A stretch of 64,000 nucleotides of DNA, from positions 248,001-312,000 of the forward strand of contig NZ_QHCS01000002.1 of the NCBI RefSeq assembly GCF_003545875.1. The letters are read 5' to 3'. Position numbers and translations under genes: made by a program. This DNA is from Leptospira stimsonii. GTDB taxonomy: Bacteria; Spirochaetota; Leptospiria; Leptospirales; Leptospiraceae. The notes beneath the pieces are model-generated. The model was not told the DNA's origin and did not search any database. It was given only the letters and a program-made list of their open reading frames with translations. Positions 11,466-26,497 of this stretch are shown piece by piece. How positions within the stretch are numbered: the stretch's first letter is position 1; each line of letters begins with the position of its first letter.

Positions 11466-13457
11466 TTAGGAAGCGGATTCTTGCCAGAGTCCGTTGTTCT
11501 TGATGAGCTCTACGAGCTTTTCGTCCGCTATTTCACTCGGGACGTTTTTCATCACGATTTCCTTTCCTCGGTAGAGATGCACTTTTCCCGGGCCCGCACC
11601 GACGTAACCGAAATCCGCGTCGGCCATTTCCCCCGGTCCGTTGACGATACAACCCATGACCGCGATTTTTACACCCTTGAGGTGCCCCGTCCTTGCCTTG
11701 ATTCTTGCAGTGGTCTCTTGAAGATCGAAGAGGGTTCTTCCGCAGGATGGACAGGAAATGTATTCCGTCTTTGTTAAACGAAGTCGGGTTCCCTGCAAAA
11801 GATCGTAGGAAAGTTGAAAGATTTCCTCAAGGTTTTCCTCGCCGGAGTTTTGGATTCGGATCAGATCCCCGATCCCGTCTATCAAAAGGCCGCCGATTCC
11901 GATCGCAGAACCGTAAAGCGCCGAGTCCGCGTTCGCAAACGTTCCATGAAGAAGAATCGGAAATTCGAAATGGCTCAGGATCGTTCCGAGCTTTCGATAG
12001 TCGTAGAGAATTTCTTTGGTTTCCAAGGAGAATAGAACGTTTTGGATCCCCATTTCGGCTAACGTTTCCGGAAGTCCTTTTAAGGATTCGATCCTTTCTC
12101 CGTTCGTATGAATTTCGGTGTATAACCCGGCGCTTTGTCTGTCTTTCAAAAAGGAGAGCATCTTTTCTCCGTCTTGAAACTGTAAGAACGGATCGAAGAC
12201 AACCTTCGGGAAACGTTTCAATTCCTTCTGAAGTTTTTCGTTGAGCGAAATATTTTTCCCCAGAAGAATTCCGACCGGAATGGAAAGCGCTTGCGCGGCT
12301 TCCGCAATTTCTTCCAGCTGATTCGGTTCGGGAGAATCGACGACGATACTTTCCGGCTCCAGTGAAAGAGATTTTCCGTATTGATAGAGTTTGGCGATGT
12401 TAGCCAAAAAAGAATTTGTGTCTCGAAAGGGAAGAATGGTCTCGACTCGAACCGGATGGTTGTCCCCTGCTTCGAACGTTCCGATTCGTATCGGACTGCT
12501 ATAAAATCTTTGATACGAAAATGGATTGCGAAATTCGGAATAACCGTTCGCCTTTTTTTGGTCCTGCGCGATTCTTCCGTTGAACCGATCTACGAGGAGT
12601 TTCGCGACGGGGATTTCCAAAACGGGATCTTCGGTCAAAGAAACACGAATCGTATCACCGAGTCCGTCTTCCAAAAGGGAACCGATCCCGATCGCGGATT
12701 TGATTCTTCCGTCCTTTCCGTCCCCGGCCTCGGTCACGCCGAGATGAAGAGGGTAGTCCATTCTGAGTTCTCCGAACCGCGAAGCGAGCATTCGATAGGC
12801 CTGGACCATCACTTGAGGGTTCGAGGCTTTCATACTCACAATAATATCATAATAATTTAAACTTTCAGCGATTCTTATAAACTCGATCGCCGATTCCACC
12901 ATTCCCTGTGGAGTGTCTCCGTATCGGTTCATAATTCGATCGGAAAGAGATCCGTGATTGGTTCCGATCCGCATCGCGACCCCGAGTTCCTTACAACGAA
13001 GAACGAGCGGTGAAAAAATTTCGGAGATTCTTTCCAACTCTTCGTCGTATTGCGAATCCGTATAATCTCGGACCGCGAACTTCTTCTTATCCGCGAAGTT
13101 TCCTGGATTGATTCTTACCTTTTCCACATACTCCACCGCCTTCATCGCGACGCTCGGTGTGAAGTGTATATCCGCAACAAGTGGAACCTTGCTTCCGGCT
13201 TTTTTAAGTTCGTTTCGAATGTTTATGAGATTGTCCGCGTCCGCCTGGGAAGGAACGGTAAGTCTCACGATCTCACAACCCGCGCGCTCGAGTTCGAGAA
13301 TTTGTTTCACGGAACCCTGAGTGTCCGTCGTATCGCTGTTAATCATCGATTGGATTCGAATCGGATTTTCACCCCCGACTCCCACGTCTCCGATTTTTAC
13401 TTCTCTCGTTTTTCTTCTCTGATAAGCAAATGGTGTATGATTGTATCTAAAGTTCAT
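11466..13457 (-). CDS. ispG: 4-hydroxy-3-methylbut-2-enyl diphosphate synthase, long form
   Basis: 663 residues. IspG (GcpE) reduces MEcPP to HMBPP in the MEP isoprenoid pathway using a [4Fe-4S] cluster. The TIM-barrel start (GGENPIRIQSMINSDTTDT, residues about 28-46) and C-terminal cluster domain (CPSCGRT near 567, then MGCIVNGPGEMADADFGYVG) are clear. The protein is about 300 residues longer than the E. coli enzyme because of a central insert (about 290-540), as in plants, Chlamydia and other spirochaetes. dxr of the same pathway is at 55.5 kb. Confidence 0.97.
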   Translation of the reverse strand: MNFRYNHTPFAYQRRKTREVKIGDVGVGGENPIRIQSMINSDTTDTQGSVKQILELERAGCEIVRLTVPSQADADNLINIRNELKKAGSKVPLVADIHFTPSVAMKAVEYVEKVRINPGNFADKKKFAVRDYTDSQYDEELERISEIFSPLVLRCKELGVAMRIGTNHGSLSDRIMNRYGDTPQGMVESAIEFIRIAESLNYYDIIVSMKASNPQVMVQAYRMLASRFGELRMDYPLHLGVTEAGDGKDGRIKSAIGIGSLLEDGLGDTIRVSLTEDPVLEIPVAKLLVDRFNGRIAQDQKKANGYSEFRNPFSYQRFYSSPIRIGTFEAGDNHPVRVETILPFRDTNSFLANIAKLYQYGKSLSLEPESIVVDSPEPNQLEEIAEAAQALSIPVGILLGKNISLNEKLQKELKRFPKVVFDPFLQFQDGEKMLSFLKDRQSAGLYTEIHTNGERIESLKGLPETLAEMGIQNVLFSLETKEILYDYRKLGTILSHFEFPILLHGTFANADSALYGSAIGIGGLLIDGIGDLIRIQNSGEENLEEIFQLSYDLLQGTRLRLTKTEYISCPSCGRTLFDLQETTARIKARTGHLKGVKIAVMGCIVNGPGEMADADFGYVGAGPGKVHLYRGKEIVMKNVPSEIADEKLVELIKNNGLWQESAS

Positions 13458-13641
13458 TGCCGTTTAGAATTCCCGACTTTCGACCGGTTTCCCTCTCTAT
13501 AAGGCAGTCTTCCCGGGAATTCCCCGCTCGTCATTCTCGTTTTTTTTGTAAGAAGGGGAGGTCTATTTTTTACGTACGGATTTGATTTGGACCTGGCGCG
13601 CTCCGATATATACAAACACAAGCCCTGGAAATAAATTGATT

Positions 13642-13950
13642 ATGGATTTTCCTTCTTTGCAACCCAACGAGACTTACAGAATTCGAGTCACCGTTGCGAT
13701 CTATCGCGGCAATATTTTGTCTTATAAAAACGACGTCATCATTCCTTCCGAATATTCCCGGAGAACCGAAGCGAGGGCTCATATTCAAAGAGAACTCGGA
13801 GAGAGACTTCTTCATTCCAACTTCTTCCGTTCTCCCAGACCGGACTACGATTTGGTGCGTTATACGGAAGAGGCGACCTGCAACACATTCTTACGTTATC
13901 GAATTCTTTCTCTAAAATCGGGAGAGAGTTTGGTTAAAGAAAGAATCTGA
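13642..13950 (+). CDS. Hypothetical protein
   Basis: 102 residues from the ATG at 13642, preceded by GGAAATAAATTGATT. An in-frame TTG at 13582 would add 20 residues. The first half looks beta-rich (ETYRIRVTVAIYRGNILSY). The second half is charged with several Arg. No signal peptide, membrane segment or known domain is visible. It is divergent from ispG and just precedes a run of broken genes. Confidence 0.5.
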   Translation: MDFPSLQPNETYRIRVTVAIYRGNILSYKNDVIIPSEYSRRTEARAHIQRELGERLLHSNFFRSPRPDYDLVRYTEEATCNTFLRYRILSLKSGESLVKERI

Positions 13951-14061
13951 ATTCTTATTAAAAAATCTCTTCCTTTTCGTTTTTCGTTGAACTCCGTCTC
14001 TTGATCCGGATTTTCTTCAAAAGAAATCGGAATCGTTTGTTGAAAGAATTCGGAGGGAAGA

Positions 14062-14601
14062 ATGAAAGCCGTTTTCCGAAAACATAGGGATCGTCGCAGG
14101 CTCTTCGATTCTTTTTTCAAAAATACGAATCCAGATCGCCGTATTCTTGTTTGGCGGTCGATCCTCTTCTTGTTCTTTCTTGGATCGTTCTCGGCGGGTG
14201 TTTGGGGAGCGGAACTGCGATACGCGGAGATGGTGTTCAAATGTAGAATGGAAAAACCTCGTTGTTCTTCTCGAGACATTTGTGTTATCGAAGTCTACGC
14301 TCATCCAAAAAACGATTCCTATCTGAACCCGTTTGTGACCTTGTATCAAGGAGAGGAAAAGAATATAAAGGATTCTGAATTTACCTATGACACGAAGATC
14401 GCTCTTCCCGTGACATACGAAGTGAAAGGAGAAAAGAAAATCATTCGTGTAGATTCTCCCGAATTTCCGCTGAGATTCTTTTTGGAAATTCTTACCAATG
14501 CCAAAGAGCCGGAGTCAGCTTCGGTCGGACTTTTTCGAGAAAACAAAACGGACGAGGATCCGATTCGTTATTACTGCCGCCAGTTGAAGGCGGGATATTG
14601 A
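14062..14601 (+). CDS. Hypothetical secreted protein
   Basis: 179 residues with a long basic N-terminus and a hydrophobic core (ILVWRSILFLFFLGSFSAGVW) ending GVWGAE, a good type I signal peptide cleavage site. The mature part has Cys near residues 61, 68 and 74 and one near the C-terminus (YYCRQL), so disulfides are possible. A ribosome binding site GGAGGGAAGA precedes the ATG. No known domain is recognised. Confidence 0.65.
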   Translation: MKAVFRKHRDRRRLFDSFFKNTNPDRRILVWRSILFLFFLGSFSAGVWGAELRYAEMVFKCRMEKPRCSSRDICVIEVYAHPKNDSYLNPFVTLYQGEEKNIKDSEFTYDTKIALPVTYEVKGEKKIIRVDSPEFPLRFFLEILTNAKEPESASVGLFRENKTDEDPIRYYCRQLKAGY

Positions 14602-14761
14602 TTTTAAATCCGATTCTTACAAATCGAAAACCGTATTCTTTTCTTCGGTGCGTCTTTGAATGAAAGGGAAGTTTGATTCTTTTTCTTTGATTTGCAGAAT
14701 TCGGATGGAGGCAGTTTTCCTTTGCGGAAAATTTATTTCCAAAATTAGGAGGTTTATCCAT

Positions 14762-15146
14762 ATGTTTCGAAAAATCATTCTTCCCGTTTTAGCGGCCGCC
14801 CTTTGGATCGTAGCATCCGAATTCTTCCGAAATGAAATCTTGTTCAAATCGTATTGCGTTTTGCACTATGAAAGTAAGGGTTTACGATTCCCTTCGGAAC
14901 CGATCAACGGAGCTGTTTGGGTTCTTTGGTCGCTTTCTCTCGCGGCGGTTCTTTAGATTTCTCTCTCGGAAGTTTACTCTTACACAGTCGTTTTTGGTAG
15001 CCTGGTTCGTCGGTTTTGTTATGATGTGGATCGTTGTTTGGAACCTGGGAACGTTGCCTTTGTCGCTATTGGTCTATGCGGTTCCCTTGAGTCTTTTGGA
15101 AGTCTTTATCGGATTGCTTCTTATTCACAGACTCGCTAAGGTCTAA
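14762..15146 (+). pseudogene. Frameshifted small membrane protein gene
   Basis: A strong ribosome binding site (TTAGGAGGTTTATCCAT) precedes the ATG at 14762. The first frame encodes a hydrophobic N-terminus (MFRKIILPVLAAALWIVASE) and continues to NGAVWVLWSLSLAAVL before a TAG at 14954. The next frame continues without a gap as RFLSRKFTLTQSFLVAWFVG, then two more hydrophobic segments, ending LLLIHRLAKV. One extra T in TTCTTTAG would restore a protein of about 128 residues with four membrane helices. This is more likely decay than two overlapping genes. Confidence 0.75.
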
Positions 15147-15317
15147 CAAGTTTTAGGCGAACCTCCTTCTAAATGAAGGATTTCGATCTTTCGTTTGTGT
15201 CTTATTTCGGGAATGAATCGTTTTTTTTTTTTCTTCAAATGGCCAACCTCTCAGAAAGAATCTCTTGATTCTTTGAAATTCGATTCTTATCTTAAGTCCG
15301 GATCATTTGGAGCCTCT

Positions 15318-15692
15318 ATGAAGAAATCTTTACTCTTGTCTATCGGCTTTGAACAACCCACGCAAGAAATCATGAAAGCATGGGAAACTTGGTTTGCTTT
15401 GATCAAAGATAGAATTGCCGACGCAGGCGGACATTTTTCAAAAGGAAGAGAGATTACGCGTGGTGGGACGATTTAATTGCCTTTGGACTTAAACGCGATC
15501 GCCGGATATCTTATCGTCCATGCGGAAAGTATGGACGAGGCGGAAGAAATTGCGCTTAAATGCCTGATCATTACCAGTAAAAAGGTTTTGAGATTAGCTC
15601 ATCCGGAGGTTAATCGGGATCGCCCGTCTCAGAAAATGATCATTCAAGAATCCTACGTTCGGAAATCGGAACAAAGGATTCGAATTCTGTAA
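15318..15692 (+). pseudogene. YCII-related protein gene with in-frame stop
   Basis: From the ATG at 15318, residues EIMKAWETWFALIKDRIADA, then GGHFSKGREITRGGTI, are followed by TAA at 15474-15476. The same frame continues LPLDLNAIAGYLIVHAESMD, then EAEEIALKCLIITSK, the second half of a YCII-like domain. These ferredoxin-like folds occur in small soluble enzymes and sigma-factor-associated proteins. The last 30 residues do not look like the family's usual end, so a second lesion near 15590 is possible. Confidence 0.8.
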
Positions 15693-15713
15693 TGCACTTT
15701 TTTATTCCGAGTC

Positions 15714-15764
15714 TTCCTCGGATTGATTTCTAAAAATCCGGATTTTTATACACCAATCCGAGGA
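15714..15764. terminator. 12-bp inverted repeat at the end of two facing broken genes
   Basis: TTCCTCGGATTG (15714-15725) and CAATCCGAGGAA (15753-15764) are perfectly complementary around a 27-nt loop that contains the stop codon of the minus-strand pseudogene. It lies 21 bp after the stop of the plus-strand YCII pseudogene, so it could be a relic bidirectional terminator. Confidence 0.35.
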
Positions 15765-16133
15765 AGAATCCCGCGAACGTAAACTGGATGAGGTGAAAGA
15801 CTGCCTGTATCGCGAACCAAAGGGAAATCGAGTTGATTTCAATCTTCGCCGCATTGGCTACGGTAGATATCTAGTATAAGAAGATTCCCATAATGAGGCT
15901 GAACTGTATTCCTCGAAGGATCGAATTCCCCTTTGTATTATAAAAGGGAAACAAATAAGCTAAAACGATACCCTGAACTAGCATTGATCCAAATCCTAAG
16001 GGGATGATCGGGTCTTTACGATTGTGATACCGAAGGAATCGTATAACTCGTGGAAAAATAAAAAATGCCAGGACGCGCCGAGCAGGAAAGTTGGAATCAA
16101 ATAACCTAATACGGCAAGTGTAAACTTTTTCAT
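15730..16133 (-). pseudogene. Decayed four-helix membrane protein gene
   Basis: On the minus strand from the ATG at 16133, the frame encodes MKKFTLAVLGYLIPTFLLGA and continues SWHFLFFHELYDSFG. It then shifts by one base near TTCGGTATCAC. The next frame continues YHNRKDPIIPLGFGSMLVQG, IVLAYLFPFYNTKGN, GIQFSLIMGIFLY, an in-frame TAG, then ISTVANAAKIEINSISLWFA and a final hydrophobic segment, ending VYKNPDF. The hydrophobic pattern fits a small integral membrane protein (DUF1761/DUF2177-like, tentative). One frameshift plus one nonsense codon make it a pseudogene. Confidence 0.8.
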
Positions 16134-16408
16134 AAAACTATCCCTCGAAATTTTGAAAGATTCTAACATGGATTTGGCGAATGGGGACGAATTATTTTTA
16201 TAAAGATTTTGTTATCGGAAACCGTAAGAGAGAAACGAGTGCGACCTCCGTAATTGCAACTCTATCAAGAATTCGCAAGAAGAGGAGCTACGGAAGTCTT
16301 CGCTTGATTTTAGTAGATTCCAATCGGTTTTCGATCGTATCTTTATCGTACCCGCTTGAAAAGATAAGAAGAAAGTTGTAAGTCCAAGACTTAGAGTTAC
16401 ATCTTTAA

Positions 16409-17119
16409 CTATTGTTCTACGCAGACTACCTTTGCCGCGTTCGAGCAACCTGCAGTTCCAACGGAGAGCGCGGCATTGGAGGTATCGTCATGTACGCCAA
16501 AGGAGGCATTTGTGGCGATTGTTGTGCTCCAATCTGTACAATCGCTTGCACTACTCGTCCAATTCGTATTCAAGCCGGTCCAAATCCCGTTTGTTCCGTT
16601 GATCGTAGCTTGAAAGCCATTCGTAAGAGGAAACGAAAAGACCCCGTTCGCGGTAGTCGTACCTATCACGGTCGTTCCGTTTGATCTCACGTATTGTTTG
16701 TTGGGTTTGAGAACCCAGTCGATACTTTCTCCCGTACCGGTTCCGCAGTTTGCGGTTGTGCAGGCCCTGCGATTGGTTCCGTCTGAAACCAGTGCCTTAT
16801 ACGTTCCTCCACCGGACGGTTTGTTTACATCAGCCGCACAGTTCGCATCGAGACCTGCGATGCCAGCATTTACAGTCGCATTTGCGGATGTAGCGAATAG
16901 TTTGCATGGACCGGTCGTCGCGCAGGTCGCATTGGTTGTTGTGGAGGACGGAGTTGATGTCGTCGTCTGGAGATTTTGTGTAACTAAAATAACCGCGATC
17001 GTTTCCGTGTCCTTGTTCTCGTCGGACTTGCACGCAGAAAGCGACAAAGCGACCAACGTTGCCGCAAACAAAATAGCGGCGGTTTTTAAATCCGTTTGGA
17101 TTCTATCTCTAAGAATCAT
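16409..17119 (-). CDS. DUF1554 (C-type-lectin-like) lipoprotein
   Basis: 236 residues from the ATG at 17119, which has AGGAG 11-15 nt upstream. An ATG at 17176 would add 19 residues. The signal peptide (TAAILFAATLVALSLSAC) ends in a lipobox. A Thr-rich linker follows, then a DUF1554 domain: CKLFATSANATVNAGIAGLD, NCAADVNKPSGGGTYKALVS, WTSSASDCTDW and a final AKVVCVEQ. Paired Cys fit the disulfides of the C-type-lectin-like fold. The family is expanded in Leptospira and expected at the cell surface; the ligand is unknown. Confidence 0.85.
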   Translation of the reverse strand: MILRDRIQTDLKTAAILFAATLVALSLSACKSDENKDTETIAVILVTQNLQTTTSTPSSTTTNATCATTGPCKLFATSANATVNAGIAGLDANCAADVNKPSGGGTYKALVSDGTNRRACTTANCGTGTGESIDWVLKPNKQYVRSNGTTVIGTTTANGVFSFPLTNGFQATINGTNGIWTGLNTNWTSSASDCTDWSTTIATNASFGVHDDTSNAALSVGTAGCSNAAKVVCVEQ

Positions 17120-17591
17120 TCCTAAAACTCCTAATGAAATCAATAGGACGAATGCCGAAGGAAATTTACCACTCATAAACCGCGTTAGTCTCTCTTGCGC
17201 GTAAATTTTTTAAGATACTGTGGAATTATCATTTCGTAACATTGGATCGGGAGAGAAAGACAATTCGAGTTTGTAAAAACGATCTTCTGTCGAAATCATT
17301 ATTATCTTTCACAAATAGAATCTTAAAGCGCTCCTTTGATTCGGCTATACTATTGAAATGAATTTGTCGTTCTTTTGTCGCAGTCGTTCATTTCTTTTCT
17401 CCTTGCAGTAGCGTTTGAGGATCGCAGAACATTCTTTAAGTATTAGGTGCATATACGTTCGCCTTTGCCGATTCTTTTTGCGAAGTTTCGCATTTCCTAT
17501 TTTTGTCTGGTTACCTTCAGCAATACGATTGTGTTACAACTGCGTTACGTGATCTTTGAACGAGGAATCCAAGAGGATTTTGGCGCTTAGA
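17120..17591. other. Intergenic region between divergent genes
   Basis: About 470 bp between the minus-strand DUF1554 lipoprotein gene and the plus-strand broken gene at 17592. It must contain both promoters. No gene, repeat element or clear terminator was seen. A TTG at 17556 is an alternative start for the downstream frame. Confidence 0.5.
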
Positions 17592-18525
17592 ATGAAGAAG
17601 CTTTCATTCGATTTCTCCTGGATGGAGAATGGAGACGAAATTTTACTTTCTATGAATCGAATCGAAGCGGCTTATCATCATTCATTCCACGCGGCGGTGG
17701 AACATCTCGATATTCGGATCGACGAAGAGTTTCTTACTTCGTTTATCATTCGAAAATTTTCGAAACACGGTTTGGAGGGTTTGGTTCCGACTTTGTTGGA
17801 CTTACTTTCGGAGGAAGAAGAAAGAAGAATTGTCTGGCAAAGAATTCTTCCTGCCATTGGAGAATCCTCCATCGCTCCGATTTTTACGCGCGCGGACGAT
17901 TGTGATTCTTTTTGCACTGTGATCGTCGTGGAAGTGGAAAGAAGCGATGATTTTGTTTTTTGGAAACGATTCGGTTTGGACGTCTCGGATCTTTCGCTTA
18001 TCGGAAGTGAGGTGCGCAGGATTTCCGATCTCCATTCCTATCGGTTTTCGATCGAGGAATATCGAACCGTCCCGGAACAATTCGACAGGGCATCGGAAAC
18101 GAGTAGCGATTTCGTCGCTTAGGACGAGCGCCGAAGTTCCGTCCGATCGGGAAGAGCGCGGTTTTGAAATCGGAGTTTTCGGTTCTTTTCGGATCTGGAA
18201 ATATATTTTTTCCTGCAATATTCGTCTCTGGATCGGCAACGGTTTACCCGTTGATAGAAAACATGGTTTTCCAATCACGTTTCGATCGTTCGATTTTCGC
18301 CCTTACGGATTCAGTGAAGAAGCCGAGTTTCGTACTTCTTTTCTGATTGTCGAATTTTTCGAAAAGGTTAGGGCAGACCGAGTTTCGTCGGTTTTTGCGA
18401 TTGTTTCTCGGTGCGTGAGTTTCCTTGAATTCGAGACGGCTTATCTTTCGAAATGTCTTGAATTCCTGAAAACGAAGGGAAAACTGGCGAAGGTTTGCCA
18501 AAGACCGCCTTTTAAAAAGGTTTGA
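17592..18525 (+). pseudogene. Frameshifted hypothetical gene
   Basis: From the ATG at 17592 (or the in-frame TTG at 17556) a frame runs to a TAG at 18120-18122. A second frame, overlapping the end of the first, continues with similar codon use: SAEVPSDREERGFEIGVFGS, then FRIWKYIFSCNIRLWIGNGL, to LAKVCQRPPFKKV ending at 18525. A single-base change just before 18120 would join them into a protein of about 310 residues. No domain, signal peptide or membrane helix is recognised. Two separate genes are possible, but the second has no convincing start. Confidence 0.55.
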
Positions 18526-18583
18526 ATCAATCGATCCGAAATTAGTATCGAAAAAGTCTTAGGCTCCGGAAATTAAGAATCGT

Positions 18584-19885
<1,302 letters not shown>

Positions 19886-20249
19886 AAACTTTTTTGTTCT
19901 TCTTCTTTCCTGCTCCTTGATTCCGATCAACAAACTCCTTGTACTGTCTGCTTAAAGTTCGAGCAGTTTGTACTTAAGCGAAGAATTCTTTTTCATTCTT
20001 TCAAATGATTTCGGTCTAAGGATTGGATATCGGATTTTTTAGATCTGGTTTGTCTTGTAGATCGGTGCGAACATCGCATGGAAACGGGAGGAATTTTATT
20101 TCAAACCTATCTTTTAAAAGAATGTTTTCAATTTACGCAACTCTCAATTTACTGGCTTGTAACTGGGAAATTTTGCTGAAATTTCAGCCATAGGCGTGCC
20201 CGACGCTTGTTTGTAACCAGGGAATTAGGATCACGAGGGATTTCGGCAG
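19886..20249. other. gltB leader region with palindrome and direct repeat
   Basis: 364 bp upstream of gltB, no supported gene. GCTGAAATTTCAGC at 20175-20188 is a perfect 14-bp palindrome. It lies between two copies of a TTGTAACYNGGGAA-like sequence (20157-20169 and 20211-20224). Further upstream, GTACTGTCTGCT and AGCAGTTTGTAC form an imperfect inverted repeat. These could be regulatory sites for gltB; which protein would bind is unknown. Confidence 0.4.
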
Positions 20250-24740
<4,491 letters not shown>

Positions 24741-24753
24741 CAAGCTAAGAAAA

Positions 24754-24817
24754 GAATCCTTTCGGAAAGAGGTCCTAATTTAAGTTAGGCGATCACCGAA
24801 AGGATTCCGCTCTTTTT
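24754..24817 (+). terminator. Nested-hairpin terminator after gltB
   Basis: GAATCCTTTCGG (24754-24765) pairs perfectly with CCGAAAGGATTC (24796-24807). Inside the loop CCTAA (24774-24778) pairs with TTAGG (24785-24789). A TCTTTTT run follows at 24811-24817. This fits an intrinsic terminator for gltB before the opg cluster. Confidence 0.75.
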
Positions 24818-24892
24818 CGAATAGAATCTTCTCATTGAAGAATTTTCTAAGAAGTCCGTTCGTAAGCCGGGTTTCTTTTCTGGAAAAATACA

Positions 24893-26497
24893 ATGTTAAG
24901 AATACACATCGCACTCGCTTTTTTCGCCACGATCCTGCTCTTTGCGGTAGCAAATCGACAGCAGAAAAAGGAAATCAATCCCATCGATTTTAAATTTCCG
25001 GAAGCGGAAGACACGGTTTTGGATCCGGTTTCCGGAATCAAAATTCCGGTCACAAAATTCTCCTTTGCCGATCTCAAGAAAAAGGCGAGAAGTATGGCGC
25101 ATGGACGTTATGTGAAACCGTCCTATGTCTCGACTCACTTCTTACAAGGATTGAGCTGGGAACAATACAAGAATATTCGATTTAAACCGGAGGCTTCTCT
25201 TTGGAAAAAGGAAGGGAATCCGTTTCAGATACAATTCTTTCATCCGGGACATCTTTACAACACGAACGTGGCGCTTCACGAAGTTCGATCCGATTTTGCT
25301 CGAGAGATTCCTTATGACGAGAGTTACTTCGATCTTTCCAAATTGAAAATTTCGGGAGAGATTCCGCCTAACCTAGGTTATTCGGGTTTTAAAATACATT
25401 ATCCTCTCAACACACCGGAACACACCGACGAGTTTGCTGTTTTTCAAGGCGCGAGTTATTATAGAATGGTTTCCAAAAAACAAGTCTACGGACTTTCCGC
25501 TCGCGGGATCGCGATCAACACCGGAATGCCGTATCCGGAGGACTTCCCGGGTTTTACTCATTTTTGGATCGTTCATCCGGACAAAACGGATTCCACCATT
25601 TTCGTGTATGCGCTGTTAGACGGTAAGACCGCGACGGGTGCTTACGAGTTTCAGATCAGTCCGGGCAAGGTTTCTTCGGTTCACGTAAACGCGGAAGTCA
25701 CCTTACGAACGAAAGTCGATCGTTTCGGAATCGCACCTCTGACTTCTATGTACTGGTATTCGGAAACGAAAGGAATCCCCGAAGGACAGGCCTATCCGGA
25801 ATCCCACGACTCCGACGGGCTAATGATGGAATCCGGAAAGGGGGATTGGATTTGGAGACCCTTGGACAACCCGAGAAGATCAACGATCTACAGTTTTTCA
25901 GATGAGAATCCAAAAGCGTTCGGTTTGATGCAAAGGGATCGGAAATTTGCATCGTATCAGGATAACACGATGAAATATCACCTTCGTCCTTCCGCTTGGG
26001 TCGAGCCGGAGGGAAACTGGGGAAAGGGAAGCGTTCAATTGTTATTGAATCCTACGATCCAAGATTCCGACGACAACGTAGGTGCTTTTTGGGTTCCGGC
26101 CTACGTTCCACAACCTTTGGAGCCGTACGAATTCAGCTACACCATACGCTGGTTAAACGAGGATCCGTTGCCCGACGCTTTGGCAAAAACTGTCTCAACA
26201 AGAATCGCTCCCGTTCCGGGGGAATCCGATATGCGCGTCTTTTACGTCGATTTTTCCAACGACAAGTTGAAGGAATTGGACGCCGCAACTTATCTGCAGG
26301 CTTCGATCGATACGGGAGAAAATGCTGAATTAGCGGATTATAATATTCAAAAAATTGAAGAGACTGGGGTTTGGAGGCTAACCTTTCGCGTAGTTCAGAA
26401 AAATAAAAATAAACCCGCCGAACTCAAAGCCGTATTGAAAAAAAATCAGGAAGACCTGAGCGAAATCTGGACGTTCACTCTTGAATCGACGATCTGA
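24893..26497 (+). CDS. opgG: Periplasmic glucan biosynthesis protein OpgG/MdoG
   Basis: 534 residues with an N-terminal signal peptide (IHIALAFFATILLFAVANRQ). It matches the MdoG family: INPIDFKFPEAEDTVLDPVS early, then GLSWEQYKNIRFKPEASLW and FQIQFFHPGHLYN. The central carbohydrate-binding beta-sandwich and the C-terminal Ig-like domain follow. OpgG acts in the periplasm in making or modifying osmoregulated glucans. opgH lies downstream with one small gene between, and the ends overlap, so the three are one operon. Confidence 0.93.
   Translation: MLRIHIALAFFATILLFAVANRQQKKEINPIDFKFPEAEDTVLDPVSGIKIPVTKFSFADLKKKARSMAHGRYVKPSYVSTHFLQGLSWEQYKNIRFKPEASLWKKEGNPFQIQFFHPGHLYNTNVALHEVRSDFAREIPYDESYFDLSKLKISGEIPPNLGYSGFKIHYPLNTPEHTDEFAVFQGASYYRMVSKKQVYGLSARGIAINTGMPYPEDFPGFTHFWIVHPDKTDSTIFVYALLDGKTATGAYEFQISPGKVSSVHVNAEVTLRTKVDRFGIAPLTSMYWYSETKGIPEGQAYPESHDSDGLMMESGKGDWIWRPLDNPRRSTIYSFSDENPKAFGLMQRDRKFASYQDNTMKYHLRPSAWVEPEGNWGKGSVQLLLNPTIQDSDDNVGAFWVPAYVPQPLEPYEFSYTIRWLNEDPLPDALAKTVSTRIAPVPGESDMRVFYVDFSNDKLKELDAATYLQASIDTGENAELADYNIQKIEETGVWRLTFRVVQKNKNKPAELKAVLKKNQEDLSEIWTFTLESTI

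Noticed and set aside
11705..12244. 179-codon plus-strand frame opposite ispG
   Set aside because: Antisense to a certain gene, Arg/Ser/Phe-rich, with no domain.
14492..14761. Minus-strand 89-codon frame opposite the secreted protein
   Set aside because: Antisense to a gene with a clear signal peptide and ribosome binding site.
16181..16381. 66-codon plus-strand frame between the broken membrane gene and the DUF1554 gene
   Set aside because: Basic composition, no domain, no ribosome binding site, and it lies where only minus-strand genes occur.
24741..24892. Riboswitch ahead of opgG
   Set aside because: The nested hairpin is followed by a T run and sits just after gltB, so a terminator is the simpler reading; no known riboswitch core was seen.
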